Shown piece by piece: positions 45,920 through 58,844 of a stretch of DNA of 64,000 nucleotides (position 1 is its first letter; each line of letters opens with the position of its first letter). The notes under the pieces were generated by a model that searched no databases, was not told where the DNA came from, and saw nothing but the letters and a program-made list of their open reading frames with translations. A program made the translations under genes and the position numbers. This DNA is from Phoronis australis (lineage: Eukaryota; Phoronida; Phoronidae): NCBI GenBank assembly GCA_002633005.1, contig NMRA01000349.1, positions 1-64,000 on the forward strand, in the 5' to 3' direction.

Positions 45920-47973
45920 AGGAAGGGACAACCAGCTAAACCGCCGTTTTTGGCCTCCTTCCCCGGACTAATTTCAGGACTTAAGTTTCCTTTAAAAGAA
46001 AACATATGATTTTATCAGAGAGATTAAAGCTTTTTCTATAATAGGATATCAAAAAAAACTCACTTTTCAACCTTAAACAGTGGTGTTGTTGTACTTTGAA
46101 AATATCGACTTCAGCGCACGCAATCGCAACTTCCCACACGCAGTCACGGGTATTTAAGCTTTTCCGTCGATGTATAGATGGCGCAGTAGTCAAGTACTCC
46201 CTCATTTGCATATCAAATTTGCATGTGGGAGTTCCGAGACTCTCGTCAGTTGTTGTCGAGCGCTTGAGTGGATAAAGCGGTGACCTCCTGCTGAGAGCAC
46301 GCGCTGATGAAGATACCACAGCTAACTAGTCGCAATCAGGAGGTGAAAACACTCTCATGACCGCAGTTCTGAATTCCAGCTAAGCAAGCCCTATTTCAAG
46401 GAGCGGAATTTGAATTGTTTTTGTCCCCTGACTGTGGATTGCAGAGAAAATTAGAATGAGGTCAACATCGAACTTTCTGCGGCTACCTATAGTATTGACA
46501 AAAGTTTGAAGTGTCAGAACCATAGACGGAGCGCGCGGGATGGCTATGATTCCTGTTCTTCTTCAGTTGACGAAAACATTGCTATCGGTATAAAGAATGA
46601 CCGTGGGAATTTTGAGGTGGACACCTGTATCCAAGAATAAATATTAATACTCTGTAATATCTCACCCTCCGCGTTTCGTTTCTTTCACGTTGTTAGAGGT
46701 TGCGGTATCGTGAAACAACGCCTTCGGGTGAGAGAAGTTCCACTGAATAACTGGAATTGGCTGCAGTTCTTTCCTTTAGAATGCCCGGACTCAACTGTGC
46801 CGTTTTCTTTGCAAGTCTCTTGCCTGCCGAAAGTTTTCTGAGCATTGAAGACATCGGCCTTCTCCTGCGCCAATCATCCTTATATCTGCTACAGAAATGT
46901 TATGCCTAATTTTCTACCATTTTAGCACACTTTGTGGCTCTGCTACAATTAGCACTGCCATAATCGTATTTCTTAATTCCGCCACAGCATGCATATTTGG
47001 AAGTTAGTTTTGCTAGGTGTTTTTCCAAATTAAGCCACAACAGTTGTTCATCATTAAATGCCTCATATTCCTCGAAGCCATGAACATTTCCGTCAACACA
47101 AAACGCACCCTTGCCATTCTTAAAAATTCGTAAATAATTATGTGCTATAATTGCTTCGAAGGACCGGCAATAACCGTAACTGGATAGTCGGCAGCTTCGC
47201 GACTAAGTCTACAGCTAACTCCTGTTGAAATTCTCCATACTTCAAAATTCTTGTTTGCAGGTGCTGATAATTTCCTTCAATGATTTTCATAATAAGAGAC
47301 TAGAAATCCGAGTTGTCACACACGCCCACTGGCCTGGTGCTGCCTTACATTTTCACTGGCCACCTTGCTGTAGTCGACTTGCGCAATAGCCGAATTAGTG
47401 TCCACATTTGTAGTCACGTGCCGGGTACAGGCCCATGAAACAAGTTGCAGCAACAAATTCAGTACGAATCCATAAACCTTTTTATACGCACAATTAAATG
47501 CGCAAAACTGCTCCTGTATTTCTTAAACCTTTAATTTAATGCTCGAGCTATACAACGAGTGCGTGTTGAAACAAACATTGACCTTGGACCACAGATGGAC
47601 TCCTTGCATCAGGACCTTAGTAAGTGGTGGGAGGGCGAGTGCCTCCCCCCAAAAAAATGCATGCCTCTGGGTTAAGCCATGGCAACCGACAAATGTGTGG
47701 GGCTGGTGAAAGACACAAAAGAAAGACTTCGAATACTGATCAGAGAGAAAACTCAAGAGAACTTTGACAACTCGGTATCAGTGTATGGTTTACCATTTGA
47801 GGGCCCTGGCTACGACAATTCTTGTTAGGGTCTCCGTTCTTGCAGCATAGGTCGTCTAAGCGCTGTTGAAAATGTGCAATTAATCATTCATACATGTATT
47901 TCGAAAATTCGAGAAAATTTGTAAAGCAAAAGTTTTGCGGAGCGTATTAATTCAGACCAAGTTTTTCAGTGGT

Positions 47974-48044
47974 CCATAGGCGGTGCACTACAGGGGGGCT
48001 GAGGGGGCTTTAGCCCCCACTTTTTCAGTGCTGCGCCCTCTATA
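47974..48044. mobile_element. GGCGG/GCGCC element, third copy
   Basis: ATAGGCGGTGCACTACAGGG to TCAGTGCTGCGCCC, matching the copies at 6868-6945. Lies inside transposon 3. Confidence 0.55.
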
Positions 48045-48991
48045 CACCTCCGACATGACACTGCCAACTACTCACGGGAGGAAGTTGAGATTCCAAATTC
48101 ATCAAAAACACAAAAAATTCGTGCACAGCACAGAAGCTGTCTTGTAAGAAATGGCGATGCGTCACTGAACTTAGTTGAAGGCTGAAGGCTGACTTGCAAA
48201 AATTCGATCTATCATCAGATCACCATATCGCAAAGAAGGACACTAAACGATAACAGTGATATTCATGAATATATTGAATAATAACTAGACTAAAGAAATT
48301 CAAAAATTTACAAACCGTAGATCGAAAAAGAAGTTCAAGTCACTGCTCATAAATTTGGAAAGACTGTCTTTGCATTTCCTTGATGCCTGTAGTTCTCAGG
48401 AGTATTGTGCAATGAATTTAGGTTCTTCTAAACCGAATCGTTTGCTTGACATTCCCGTGCATACCGCAACGGCTGGACACGTCGTGACTCAGTGACGCAC
48501 CCGCGTTAAAAATAAGGTGTAGTCATGCAGTAGGCTGCCTGCGTAGAATCCGCGCACAGTGATTGACGGGAAAAGAACTTGAACTGCAGGGGTTGAAGTG
48601 TGTGCATTTTTGGGACACGCGTTCCATAGCATTTTCCCCAGCCGTCTGTCAGAAGCTGGACCAGTGGCCGTGTTTCAACAAAGAATTTTGATACAGCTCT
48701 ATAGGCCAAGCCTCGGGATCATATCTTTCAAAAAATCATCAGGAAATGACCGTATTAAAATGAACTTTTCCCGAAACTGGGTCAAACAAAACGACCTTGG
48801 AGCCAGCCTAGGTTCGAGTTAAGCCGCACGTCTCAAATGAATCGTAGCGGAGCTTACCCTAGCGACTAGCATTAGTTCGTCGAATAGCGGATTTGCAGCG
48901 ACGCCATATTGAAATTAGGTTAAAATGGTGCATTGTGGGTACTGTGGTCAGGATTCCGAAAGCGGCCATAGTAACAAGCATAATACGCGGT

Positions 48992-49201
48992 ATGAGCGCG
49001 AAGAAAACTTACGGCGGATACACTTGTTGTGTTCCTGGCTGCTTCAAAAACAACAAGAGAGATAAAAACCTGAGTTTGTATGTGTTCCCTGCAAACCAAG
49101 AACTTCGTGAAAAATGGATAAACAACATTAGGAGACCTGGGAGTAAGGGGAAATTTAGCGCATTCAAACGAACGCGGGGCCATCTAGTAGGCAACACGTA
49201 G
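48992..49201 (+). pseudogene. THAP-domain N-terminal exon in transposon 3
   Basis: Starts MSAKKTYGGYTCCVPGCFKN, continues LSLYVFPANQELREKWINNI, then KFSAFKRTR. Cys pair (C12 or C13, C17), FP and W are intact. The expected C-x2-HF after KRTR is replaced by GHLVGNT and a stop. It is flanked by internal inverted repeats TAGCGGATTTGCAGCG (48885-48900 and 49718-49733). A 151-base gap follows. Confidence 0.7.
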
Positions 49202-49337
49202 CCCCTCGGTTGGCCATGTAGGGGCTACAATACTTCCATTCGCTTTCTGTACTCATTTCGTTACTCCAGTGTATTTTAAACGGGCCGTGACCGGATTTGG
49301 GTTACCGATTTCGAGTTTTCACCTCGTCAAAAATACA

Positions 49338-49488
49338 NNNNNNNNNNNNNNNNNNNNNNNNNNNNNNNNNNNNNNNNNNNNNNNNNNNNNNNNNNNNNNN
49401 NNNNNNNNNNNNNNNNNNNNNNNNNNNNNNNNNNNNNNNNNNNNNNNNNNNNNNNNNNNNNNNNNNNNNNNNNNNNNNNNNNNNNNNN
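49338..49488. other. Assembly gap
   Basis: 151 Ns directly downstream of the THAP exon in transposon 3, hiding the region where the rest of that domain or the transposase might lie. Confidence 0.99.
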
Positions 49489-50371
49489 ATAGTCGTGCTC
49501 TCGGTCACACGGTCACTGATCATAGCTACGCTGTGTTTACAAACGAGAGAGAGGACTTGCTTGGTATTATAAAGCAAAAAATGAAACATGGTTTTTAGTT
49601 TGCAAATCACTCCAAATGCACACACTATCCAGCCTGCTCAACATGCCTGACCACAAGCTATCCCATGAGCCTTCGCGAAGGAAGTAACTCGCACATGCGC
49701 AATGCGTAGTTCGTCTGCGCTGCAAATCCGCTAATAGCGCATGCATGGATCAGACTTCCCGGCGACTCGGACGCCACGACACCGGCCACCGTGGCGGGAG
49801 CAGCTAATTTCTTGATTCACACCTGCTTCTAAATCTGGATTTAAGCAAAATGACGAAGTCCACGCTTACACACATGCAAGCGTATCCAATTACAATTAAA
49901 TGTATTTTCATGTGAAACCATTCAATGTTCTTTGACTTGTGTGAGTTCTTAATTTTCTTAGATCTGCCCAATCAGGTAGAACTGCGTTTCAAGTCATTCA
50001 CTATAGGCACCTGAGTGTTCAAATTGGAAGTTCGCGTCGTATGACGTCGTATGACGTAGGACATGCGATCCTCATTTGCATATATTAGTGACATCTGTTG
50101 GTTCAAAAAGAGGATCATGCCCGAGTACATGCCTGGGAAGAGGCATCTTTTGGAAGGGTAAAACATGTCATGTCCAAAGCATCCTAGTGCCATTAATATG
50201 CAGTCTTTGGGGACCAAAGTGGTGTCCTTTTATAGATAAAGAGTTAAGCTTTCAAACACAATGTTTGGATTCTAGACGACTTTAACAAGTACTTTTGAAA
50301 TCACTTTTGAAAACACGTTAAAATGCGCTAAAACAGTTGCCCCTTCCTGGTTATCTCTTCCTGCTTAAAGA

Positions 50372-53224
50372 CATATCGGACCTAGAAGGAAAATCAAGTA
50401 AAAAAACATGAAAAATCGAGTTCAGTGAGTGTTCTAGGGACCAAATTAAGTTGAACAATATTGTTTCTGCGATTGGATTCTCACCCAAAAATCATTTTGT
50501 TTCAATTTAGATTTTTAAACGTCTTAAGACCAAAAAATTGTATCATTGATTCTGGGTCTAATCTTTATGCTGGACAGCAGTCTTATACTTTTGAAGTTTT
50601 CTGCTATAACTAAATATAAGTGTTAAGACCCTCTACTTCTCTGCATGCTCAAGTATGCAATGATTTTCCTGATGATTTTTTAAAAATCTTAGTTTGCAAA
50701 TGATAATCCTAACATTAAAACTATTAGTTTTTACTTGAAATCCGTGTTGTTACCAATATCGGTTCCTAGAAACTCACACACTACACACGCATCTTCACTA
50801 ACATGAGCAAGATGGCGGACCACTCAACGAAAACCACGTGACTTCAACACTAGTTATGGCCTATTTATCTAATTGGAGTAGGCCCTACACAACCGCGAAT
50901 GCAAATAATATGCCGTCACTCCTAATGTATTTTCGAGCGGAGGTTTTTGTCCGTGTCGAGCGCCGGTGGGCCTAAATTTGTTGAGGATATGTGTTCACTG
51001 TAAACTTATAAATTGCAGCACTGTGTGGAGTAATGAAACATAGGCACATGCACTCAAGGATATATTTCTTCATGACCTTTCAAATGCAACTTCAATGTTT
51101 TCTCGTAAGTTCACATTATCTTCTTACAATTCTCTTTTGAGAGCTTAAAGACATGTTGACTTCTAAAGTCATGTTGTGAATTATCTGTCTAACATGTAAC
51201 TCTACACAGATTATCTTACAAATAAGATTTACAGATCTTGATTTTGCAGTCTATTGACAATATACACATCCTGAATGGAACAAACCTTTTAATTAATGTT
51301 TCTTTAGTTTCCTTCTTTGCAGTCCTTTTGACCAGAAAAAATAACACGCAAGCACTGTGCTAAAATGCAAGGAAAATGACCTCTTTATATAAATCAAAAT
51401 TATTTTCTCCCCGTTCGGTGCTGCGTGCCTCAGAATCGCGCTTCACGTGACTCAATCATTCTCACGAATTTGGAATTTTGGATCCCCACTTTTCAAATCC
51501 TAGATGAGTCCCTGCAGTTCCCTGCATGGGCAAAACTCTACAAAAGTAACTTAAAATATGAATGTCATACCCGACCACAGACTCAGTGAACTATTTAAAC
51601 TGTTATAACCACGATCCGTTCAAGAAGCAGAGCTTTTGATATCGACCTCAAAACTGATCTCAACATTTTCCTTACTTAAATGTGATGTGATTTCTAAGAA
51701 CTGGCAATTCGCTATTCCATGAGCCTATTCTCGGTGCATATGAAAGGCATGCCTGGTATCAAGAAATATTGAACTGCTAGTTCTTTCCAAGCCCTGGAAT
51801 CGCCTTCAATTTGACGATGAAAGAATCCAAGACGGTGGTTTATTGACGCTTTCAACACGAATTTTCTAAAACAGTTCAAATCATGATTTTCCCGAGTTAC
51901 AACTGCTGACCCAATGTAAACTAGCCACAAAGTGGTAAGAGTTAGAACGAAGCTGGTGGAATCTAATAGACTCTCTCAGTTTAGTAACGTCACACCTCTT
52001 GTCCATCATTAAAGCCTGAATGAAGCGTGAATGAGATGCGTTTTGTTAATTGTGTTTGGATCCGTCAACAGTAGTTGTCCCCTCTGTTACGCACAAAAAT
52101 ACTGCCGAATTCGTTTCTACTAAACTCTACCGACATGGAGACTTTTATCTTCACCTTACAATGAGTTGGACTTCAACTTACGAGAGATTGCTACAGAGAT
52201 GGTGGGGACCTTATTGCAACTTCATAGAACTGGTATCAAAAATCAATACAAAAGAACGGTCAGAGAAAATAAGAAAGTGACTTCAGGGGTAGAAACCTGA
52301 AATATTCCCAGGCTAGCCAAATCCGAGTATACTCAGAATTTGAATTGTACATTGAAAACAAGGACGATTGTGCAAAATTCGGTGCTTCAATCCGGGGTGT
52401 AAAGGCTTAAAGGTCTTTATTAGACTCGCGTTCATCGTTTTAATTTTCTTTAAGATAAGTATTTACAGCAACCAGAACTCCAAACGGCGTACACTTTCTC
52501 AAAACTACAGCCATTCAAATATTTCCAGGGTTAAAAGCAAAAATTCAAGGACTTTTCAAGACCAAAATCTCTATTCTATGCCAGGGTTCTGCGAACCATG
52601 AGTCAGCAAAACGATCAATCAAAATGAGGCTTCATTGATTACAGTTGTCTGAGTCATTAGTTTCACAACGCACTTCAGTTAGTTTCGATACTATTATGAT
52701 CAATGTCCAAATACATGTACACCTTGGCGAGATCAAGGACAAGGTACAGGTATGATTTAGTAAATATGACATACAGTGGCACCGATATCAATGGCACAGC
52801 TAGGACTGTTGCTCCCGGGAAATCGCATTTTGGCAAAACAATCATTTTGGGATCCGTATTTCATTCAAATGACTATCTAGTAGCAAGATATTGGATGACC
52901 TTGTTGGTAACAAATCGTATGACGTAGAACAGCAAGAAGGACACTAACGCACGTGTTTGCTGAATGCGAAATAAGTATCGACAAATAGAATTCTTACGAG
53001 TGAGATACAATTACATACACTAACAGGGACGCGTTATTTAAGGATCTCCGCAACTAAAGTTGGTTTAACAAAACAGCAAAAAAATTTTTGTTGCATATTT
53101 CAATGAAGTTTAATTAGTCTTTTTCAGTACAAACCAACACCTAACTTTAAATACACACATATTTAAAGAAGTCTGTTCACGTTTATGTTCGTTGGAAACA
53201 TTCTTGAGTGAATAATTAATGTTA
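50372..53224. other. Unassigned region
   Basis: AT-rich, scattered short open frames without domain signal; no TIR pair, tRNA or splice-supported exon recognised. Confidence 0.45.
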
Positions 53225-54634
53225 AATATTTGGTTAAAAATAAACCATCAGAGTTTTCGAAAATACGCCCGGGCGTTACGTATATTCGATTCATCAGCCC
53301 ATAGGCCTACTTTCGGAAATTGCTATTATTTATATATGGGCGCACTAACATCTAAAAAATACAGTCGAATGCAAACGGATATAACTGAAAATCCTATAGC
53401 AAGGTCAACTGTCTCTGTTTATCGACACAAGTTGTTGCGAGGCCTTACAATGAACCAAGTGTCCATTGCCGACCGCATATTAACCTGCCTATACAAGACT
53501 CCTAATAACAACTAAGGCAACGTTTTTGCAACAAGTGTGGCGTGCGGAGAAATAAGAATAAATTTATGACGGCCTTGTTTAGTATGTCGGATACTTTGCC
53601 ATGTGGATGTGTCTGTAGACGTGAATGAAGGGAAAGGTTGAGATATACTTTTACCAGCGTCAGTAACTGTACCGCATGCACGAAACTCAGACTATATTTC
53701 GTCATCCTAAAGTAGGCTACAACCATCAACCCATGTTGAGATCATACACCAACACGCGTTTCTTATCAAACATACCGCCTATTTCAGGACACCAAACAAA
53801 AATCAGTTAATCATCTTTAGGTATTTCTTGATGCTTTTGCCTCAGCGAACATATTTCGATGAAAACTGCGCTTAAGTTGGTGTTCCCCATCCGATACTAG
53901 AGCTTCGCGTTTGAGGTTTCCACNAATATTTGGTTAAAAATACACCATCAAACGTTTGACAAAGTTTTCGAAAATACGCCCGGGCGTTACGTATATTCGA
54001 TTCATCCGCCCATAGGCCTATTTTCGGAAATTGGTATTATTTATATATGGGCGCACTAACACCTAAAAAATACAGTCGAATGCAAATGGATACAACTGAA
54101 AATCCTATAGCAAAGTCAACTGTCTCTGTTTATCGACACAAGTTGTTGCGAGGCCTTACAAAGAACCAAGTGTCCATTGCCGACCGCATATTAACCTGCC
54201 TATACAAGACTCCTAATAACAACTAAGGCAACGTTTTTGCAACAAGTGTGGCGTGCGGAGAAATAAGAATAAATTTATGACGGCCTTGTTTAGTATGTCG
54301 GATACTTTGCCATGTGGATGTGTCTGTAGACGTGAATGAAGGGAAAGGTTGAGATATACTTTTACCAGCGTCAGTAACTGTACCGCATGCACGAAACTCA
54401 GACTATATTTCGTCATCCTAAAGTAGGCTACAACCATCAACCCATGTTGAGATCATACACCAACACGCGTTTATTATCAAACATACCGCCTATTTCAGGA
54501 CACCAAACAAAAATCAGTTAATCATCTTTAGGTATTTCTTGATGCTTTTGCCTCAGCGAACATATTTCGATGAAAACTGCGCTTAAGTTGGTGTTCCCCA
54601 TCCGATACTAGAGCTTCGCGTTTGAGGTTTCCAC
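53225..54634. repeat. Direct duplication of ~0.7 kb across a single N
   Basis: 53225-53923 and 53925-54634 are nearly identical, differing by a few substitutions and an extra 11-12 bases (around ACGTTTGACAA) in the second copy. The junction is the single N at 53924. Most likely two alleles placed in tandem by the assembler. Confidence 0.85.
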
Positions 54635-54639
54635 GAAAA

Positions 54640-56030
54640 AAATGACTGTCACTCAGCAAATCAATCTCGGAAGCAAGCACGTAAGTAAGCAAAATTCTTA
54701 TTCTACATTGGTGTGGAAAATACAGCCAAAAATTTAGCACGGGTGCTAGTAATAAGTCTCTACTAAAGGCTTTTTACAAGACTAGAGTGTCAAGCCAAAA
54801 TGACGGACAAAAAAGTACAAATGTAGTGTAGGAAATGATTTGAATAATATGGAATGCTTTCAACGCACACGGTCTTAGTCTTTTACAGTTCACGTTCTGT
54901 ATATGGCGAGAGATTAGGTATTGAGAACAAACCTTATGTCATGAGTGGCGCACCATAGAGGGGTTGGGGGTATAGCCTATTTCATTGTATATACGTGTGT
55001 GCATGGTAGATTTTCATACTTTCTCTCCAAGAATGCAGCACAGAGTGCCAAACAAGCGGATGAAATAAAACTGTGCCCCGAGCGCGGTTGCCCCTCGATA
55101 ACTACCTATTCAGTGCCATGAAAGCCGTGTCAAGATTCTCTTGTCCCAGTGCACACACTGCATCGAGAGCAGCTCTCGATGACCCAGTAACCTACTTCAA
55201 GTTCAAGGAGGTGTACGCTAGGAATCGATGGTGTTTGAAAGATGGGCAACACATCGTCTGTGGAGGCTGAAGCCGTTCCATAGGGCAGACAAATGTTGTT
55301 GGATCAAACACTTGAAAGCTATAGTTGACGGTGATGAAATCTGCGGGACTGCGGCAACTGTTGCCCAACCAATTGGGCAGTGCCGAGAGCGTTAATTGTT
55401 TAAGACCTACCTAATACAGCTGTCGCAAACTACACCAGTTGAGTTGTGTTTTGTCGCTTGTTTAGCAAGAACTAACAGCTTCAAGCTTAATCGACTTCCC
55501 GACCATTGTCTGCATTGGGTGCAGCCTAAGGATTTCGAAGAAATTTCTCACGTGGCATAGTGTTGTCTGTGATTGGCCATTTTCTTTCGGGTCAAAAGGA
55601 GCATTAGCATGGACATCCGTTTGCATACTGATTGTTGCTGTATAATAACATATTCATAGTGATTTTGAGGCCATTAAGAGTCCATCATTTGCTCGCACAA
55701 CACACGTCGAGACCGATATGACGTGTGATTTCTAGGTGAGTTACACCCGTGTATACACTATGGTACCAAATTTGTGTGTGCGCGTCATTGTCATTGAAAA
55801 AGCGTCAAGTTGTATGTCGGGCTAAAAAGCGAAAGCCCGGGCCGCTTAGGGCCCATTTACCCTTTCCGTGACTCGGTCCTGAAACGTCAAGTTGAACTTA
55901 ATGTTAATTTTTCAAAGGCTGTGAACGAAAACTTCGGTCCCGTACTGAAATAACACTTAGGCAACACCCTCGCTCATTCTCCGGGTATAGTACCCACAAT
56001 GCAATGAGAGGCATGTCGAGAACTTGACCT
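54640..56030. other. Unassigned region with a possible coding relic
   Basis: 55100-55390 has two open pieces in different frames (DDPVTYFKFKEVYARNRW, then HRADKCCWIKHLKAIVDGDE) that look protein-like and would need a frameshift to join. Family unknown. A partial GGCGG-element end is near 54947. Confidence 0.35.
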
Positions 56031-56188
56031 GGCGTGCGTTCACTAGACGCTAGGACCTACGCTAGGACCTAGCCAAAAGCTAGTCATTGCAAGGTCACGT
56101 GCTCTTATTTAAAATACACTGCAATATCTCGCGAAATCTCGCAAAGTCTTGCTTTTAAGCTAGGTCCTAGAGTTACTGAACGGGAGGC
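56031..56188. mobile_element. Short palindromic MITE (GTTCAGTAAC type), copy 2
   Basis: GCGTTCACTAGACGCTAGGA at the left and AAGCTAGGTCCTAGAGTTAC with TGAACGGGAGGC at the right. Same middle (TTATTTAAAATACACTGCAA) as the copy near 35.6 kb. Confidence 0.55.
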
Positions 56189-56963
56189 TGATTCGTCACA
56201 TGCAGTCATTGAGTGAAATTGTGCTTGTCAACGTTCCAGTATATTTTGAGTTGCAATATTCAAGCCAAGAAATTGACAAAATGGCGAGTGTTCAGTATTT
56301 GCTGGATGCGCGGTATTTTTCCTTGTTAATCAACTCGACAGTAGTGCCTGACATTTGAAAGTTAGCCATCAGTTATGTAATTTTTCTGAATACATTTTTC
56401 CACCTCCGTGAAACAGGTAGTTCACTGAATGAGTCGGTCACTCTGCGGTGAGGAGACTTGGTGCCGGCCGAGCTCGGCCAGGAACCTTGGAACCAGTACT
56501 GGTTCCTAGCAGGAACCAAAGAAAATCTGCCGATATCCATAGAAACTTAAACAAATGCGGTCGTGAGTAGCGAAATGGATACTTTTATGTGCTGTTGAAC
56601 AAAAGTGGCGCGACTTGCCACCACTGATAAAAGGAGATGAAGACTGTGAGTCAGAATTAAAGTCTAGCACCACCACCCTCAGTTCAACGAGGCCGGGATA
56701 CTAATTAGCTTTCGTGCAATCTGATTTCCTGTGAACAGTGAAATTATGGCTTTACAAATCGAATAGATTTCAGCATGCAACACTGACTATAGTTCAACTA
56801 TTCTCTCAAATAGCCTTGCTACCCTAAAGACCTAAAGTAACGTATTTGTTCTTTTGTTTCTATGTTATCTGTTCGCTGCGTTACCAGCTAAATATCACAC
56901 TTTGGCTTATCGGCTGATTGTCTCCTATCACAGGACTGATAAAAGAGAATGATGCCCATATAA

Positions 56964-57217
56964 CATGCGCGCACCCGGCCTTTAACGGGGGGGGGCTCGA
57001 ATTTTTGGCGATGTGGACCTTTTGCTGACAAAAGAGCGGGAGGACAAAAAAAACTGGGTACCACCTTCCTTGAGAGCTTGGAATTGTGTGTCTGCGCCTT
57101 TTGAGTGGACTTTTGTCTCGTTTGCTCGGGTTTTTTGTTTCTCTAAGGCGGACCTTTTTGCCCCCTTCGCTTGATGGGGGGCTCGAGCCCCCCCGAGCCC
57201 CGCTGGGTGCGCGCATG
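56964..57217. mobile_element. CATGCGCGCACC MITE, copy 4
   Basis: CATGCGCGCACCCGGCC to CTGGGTGCGCGCATG, flanked by an exact 5-bp duplication TATAA. Confidence 0.8.
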
Positions 57218-57366
57218 TATAAGCTATAGGACTGAGTTCATGTGCCGTCATGCTATGAATGTGAATCTTGACATTTATTGTAGGCGATATAAAACAATAA
57301 CTCGTGATCAACGCCAAAATAAGAGGAAAGCGTTACCGTTTTGATACTCGTTTACCTGAAGTAAAA

Positions 57367-58157
57367 CTGATTGTTCTAAAACCCCCTCGACCCCCAAATC
57401 CACGACCTTTTCGACCCCCCGCCCCGACCCCAACGACACCCTCGACCCTCGACTCGATCTGAACATAGAATAAGCAAGCGCTGAATTGCAGGACCAATGA
57501 GTTGGCCGGGTCGTGAGCTCGGCTGGCTTTTTCCTGTTATTTTCCAGTTAAGGGAGTCGATTGGGCAAATTTGAAAGTCAGAAAACAGAAAAAAAAGATC
57601 TACAAATGTCATTCACGGTAGAGTGTAATCGTCTCGTCTGCTCTTCAGCGAATGGCAGATTCAGTCTTCTTTGTGGAGAGTGCAAGGAACCGACAATACT
57701 GTAATTTCATCAGTAAAGGCAGTTTGAAAAAACAAACTGTTTACTAAAAAGTATTTCAATGTTATATTTTGTATACTGTAAACTGGTAAACAAAAGAAAA
57801 CAAATAATGAAAATGTGAAATTTTGTACAATCATGTCAACGCACTCTCTCCCTAAGTTTAGTAGAACTGGGTCATTGGTAGTCACTCGTGGCAACGATGG
57901 CGTGCTCACAGTGCGCTATTTCGGATCAAGTTCTCATGCCACTGTCTGTTTTTTAATCACCAGACTTGAGCCAGAGCAGACACGCGTGTTGGTATATGTC
58001 TTATGGGAAACTCACTCAGTGACGTAATAAGATTATGAAGGATATAAAAAGCGCAAAAATACCTCTATTGCTATAGGTCGAGGGGCTTGTGGTTCGAGGG
58101 AGTCGTGGGTTGAGAGGGTTAAGGGGTATAGGGGTCGAGGGGGTTTTAGAACAATCC
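57367..58157. mobile_element. Mutator-like element, 9-bp TSD, GGTCGAGGG arrays
   Basis: Ends CTGATTGTTCTAAAACC and the inverse GGTTTTAGAACAATCC. Flanked by an exact 9-bp duplication GAAGTAAAA (57358-57366 and 58158-58166). Nine-bp duplications are typical of MuDR/Mutator. Subterminal zones are C/G-rich repeats of (G)GGTCGAGGG and its inverse. No transposase. Confidence 0.75.
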
Positions 58158-58745
58158 GAAGTAAAAATTACTGGGTTAGCTTAAGAGGCACTAAGCAATT
58201 AAAATCACTGTTCCCCTGACCTTCTAGGTATTTATACAGCAACAGAAAGTGGGATAAACGGCCCCACGAGAGACTTTTTTAACTTCTGGAGTAAACACAT
58301 TGATTGACTCACTGACAGACTGACTAACTGACTATGTGAGATGCTGGCCGTGGTGCATTCGAGCCAGACCGAGGACAGGTGCTCAAAAACAAACCTTGCC
58401 ACTTTGTTCGAACAAAGTAGTGCAATACTGACACTAAATGATGTTTGGGGAAACGATGGGGGTCGGTGGATTAGAATTCGGAAACGATTTTAAGAGTAAC
58501 TCGAGGAAGGAAGTCCCGTTTGTTCCCATATTCGGACTACCCTTTTAGCAGCGGTCTGGTACGTATACATGTTTCACGCATATGTCGACACAAGTTTGAA
58601 TTTAGCCTTATACGGGTATGCATTCAAGCTTGAGTGTAAACCTAATAATCGGGTCGTGCTATGACATTCTTGTATTAATTCACCTTTAAAATGCTTTGAA
58701 TTCCATGGTCAAGTTTATGAGCATCTATTCCTTCCAGACTCCAGA

Positions 58746-58844
58746 ATGCGGTGTGATTTGTGTGGGAAGGACAAACTATCCCGTGAGTACCCCCCAGATC
58801 CACTCACACAAGAATGCAATCACCCACTGAGGGCATGTATGCGG
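58746..58844 (+). CDS. Exon 1 of the RING-like/UBL/TerD gene
   Basis: 33 codons from ATG to a GTAAGT donor at 58845. It holds the first six Cys/His ligands up to C31 (MRCDLCGKDK, ECNHPLRACMR). It is preceded by the pyrimidine-rich acceptor TATTCCTTCCAG ending at 58737. The zinc cluster is completed in exon 2, so neither exon alone is recognisable. Confidence 0.75.

Larger units (their letters stand above)
44499..50365 (+). mobile_element. Kolobok-like DNA transposon 3 (5.9 kb), with nested insertion
   Basis: Left end TTAA|AGCAGGAAGAGATAACC at 44495-44515; right end is the inverse (GGTTATCTCTTCCTGCT) at 50349-50365, followed by TAAA. The left TIR is split by a 1.4 kb element; beyond it AAGGGACAACC continues, matching GGAAGGGGCAAC from the other end. 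It contains a THAP exon at 48992. No transposase core seen; part of the interior is an assembly gap. Confidence 0.7.

Noticed and set aside
53502-54440. Two identical 75-codon minus-strand frames as a duplicated gene
   Set aside because: They are the same frame in the two copies of the assembly-style duplication; no domain or gene context.
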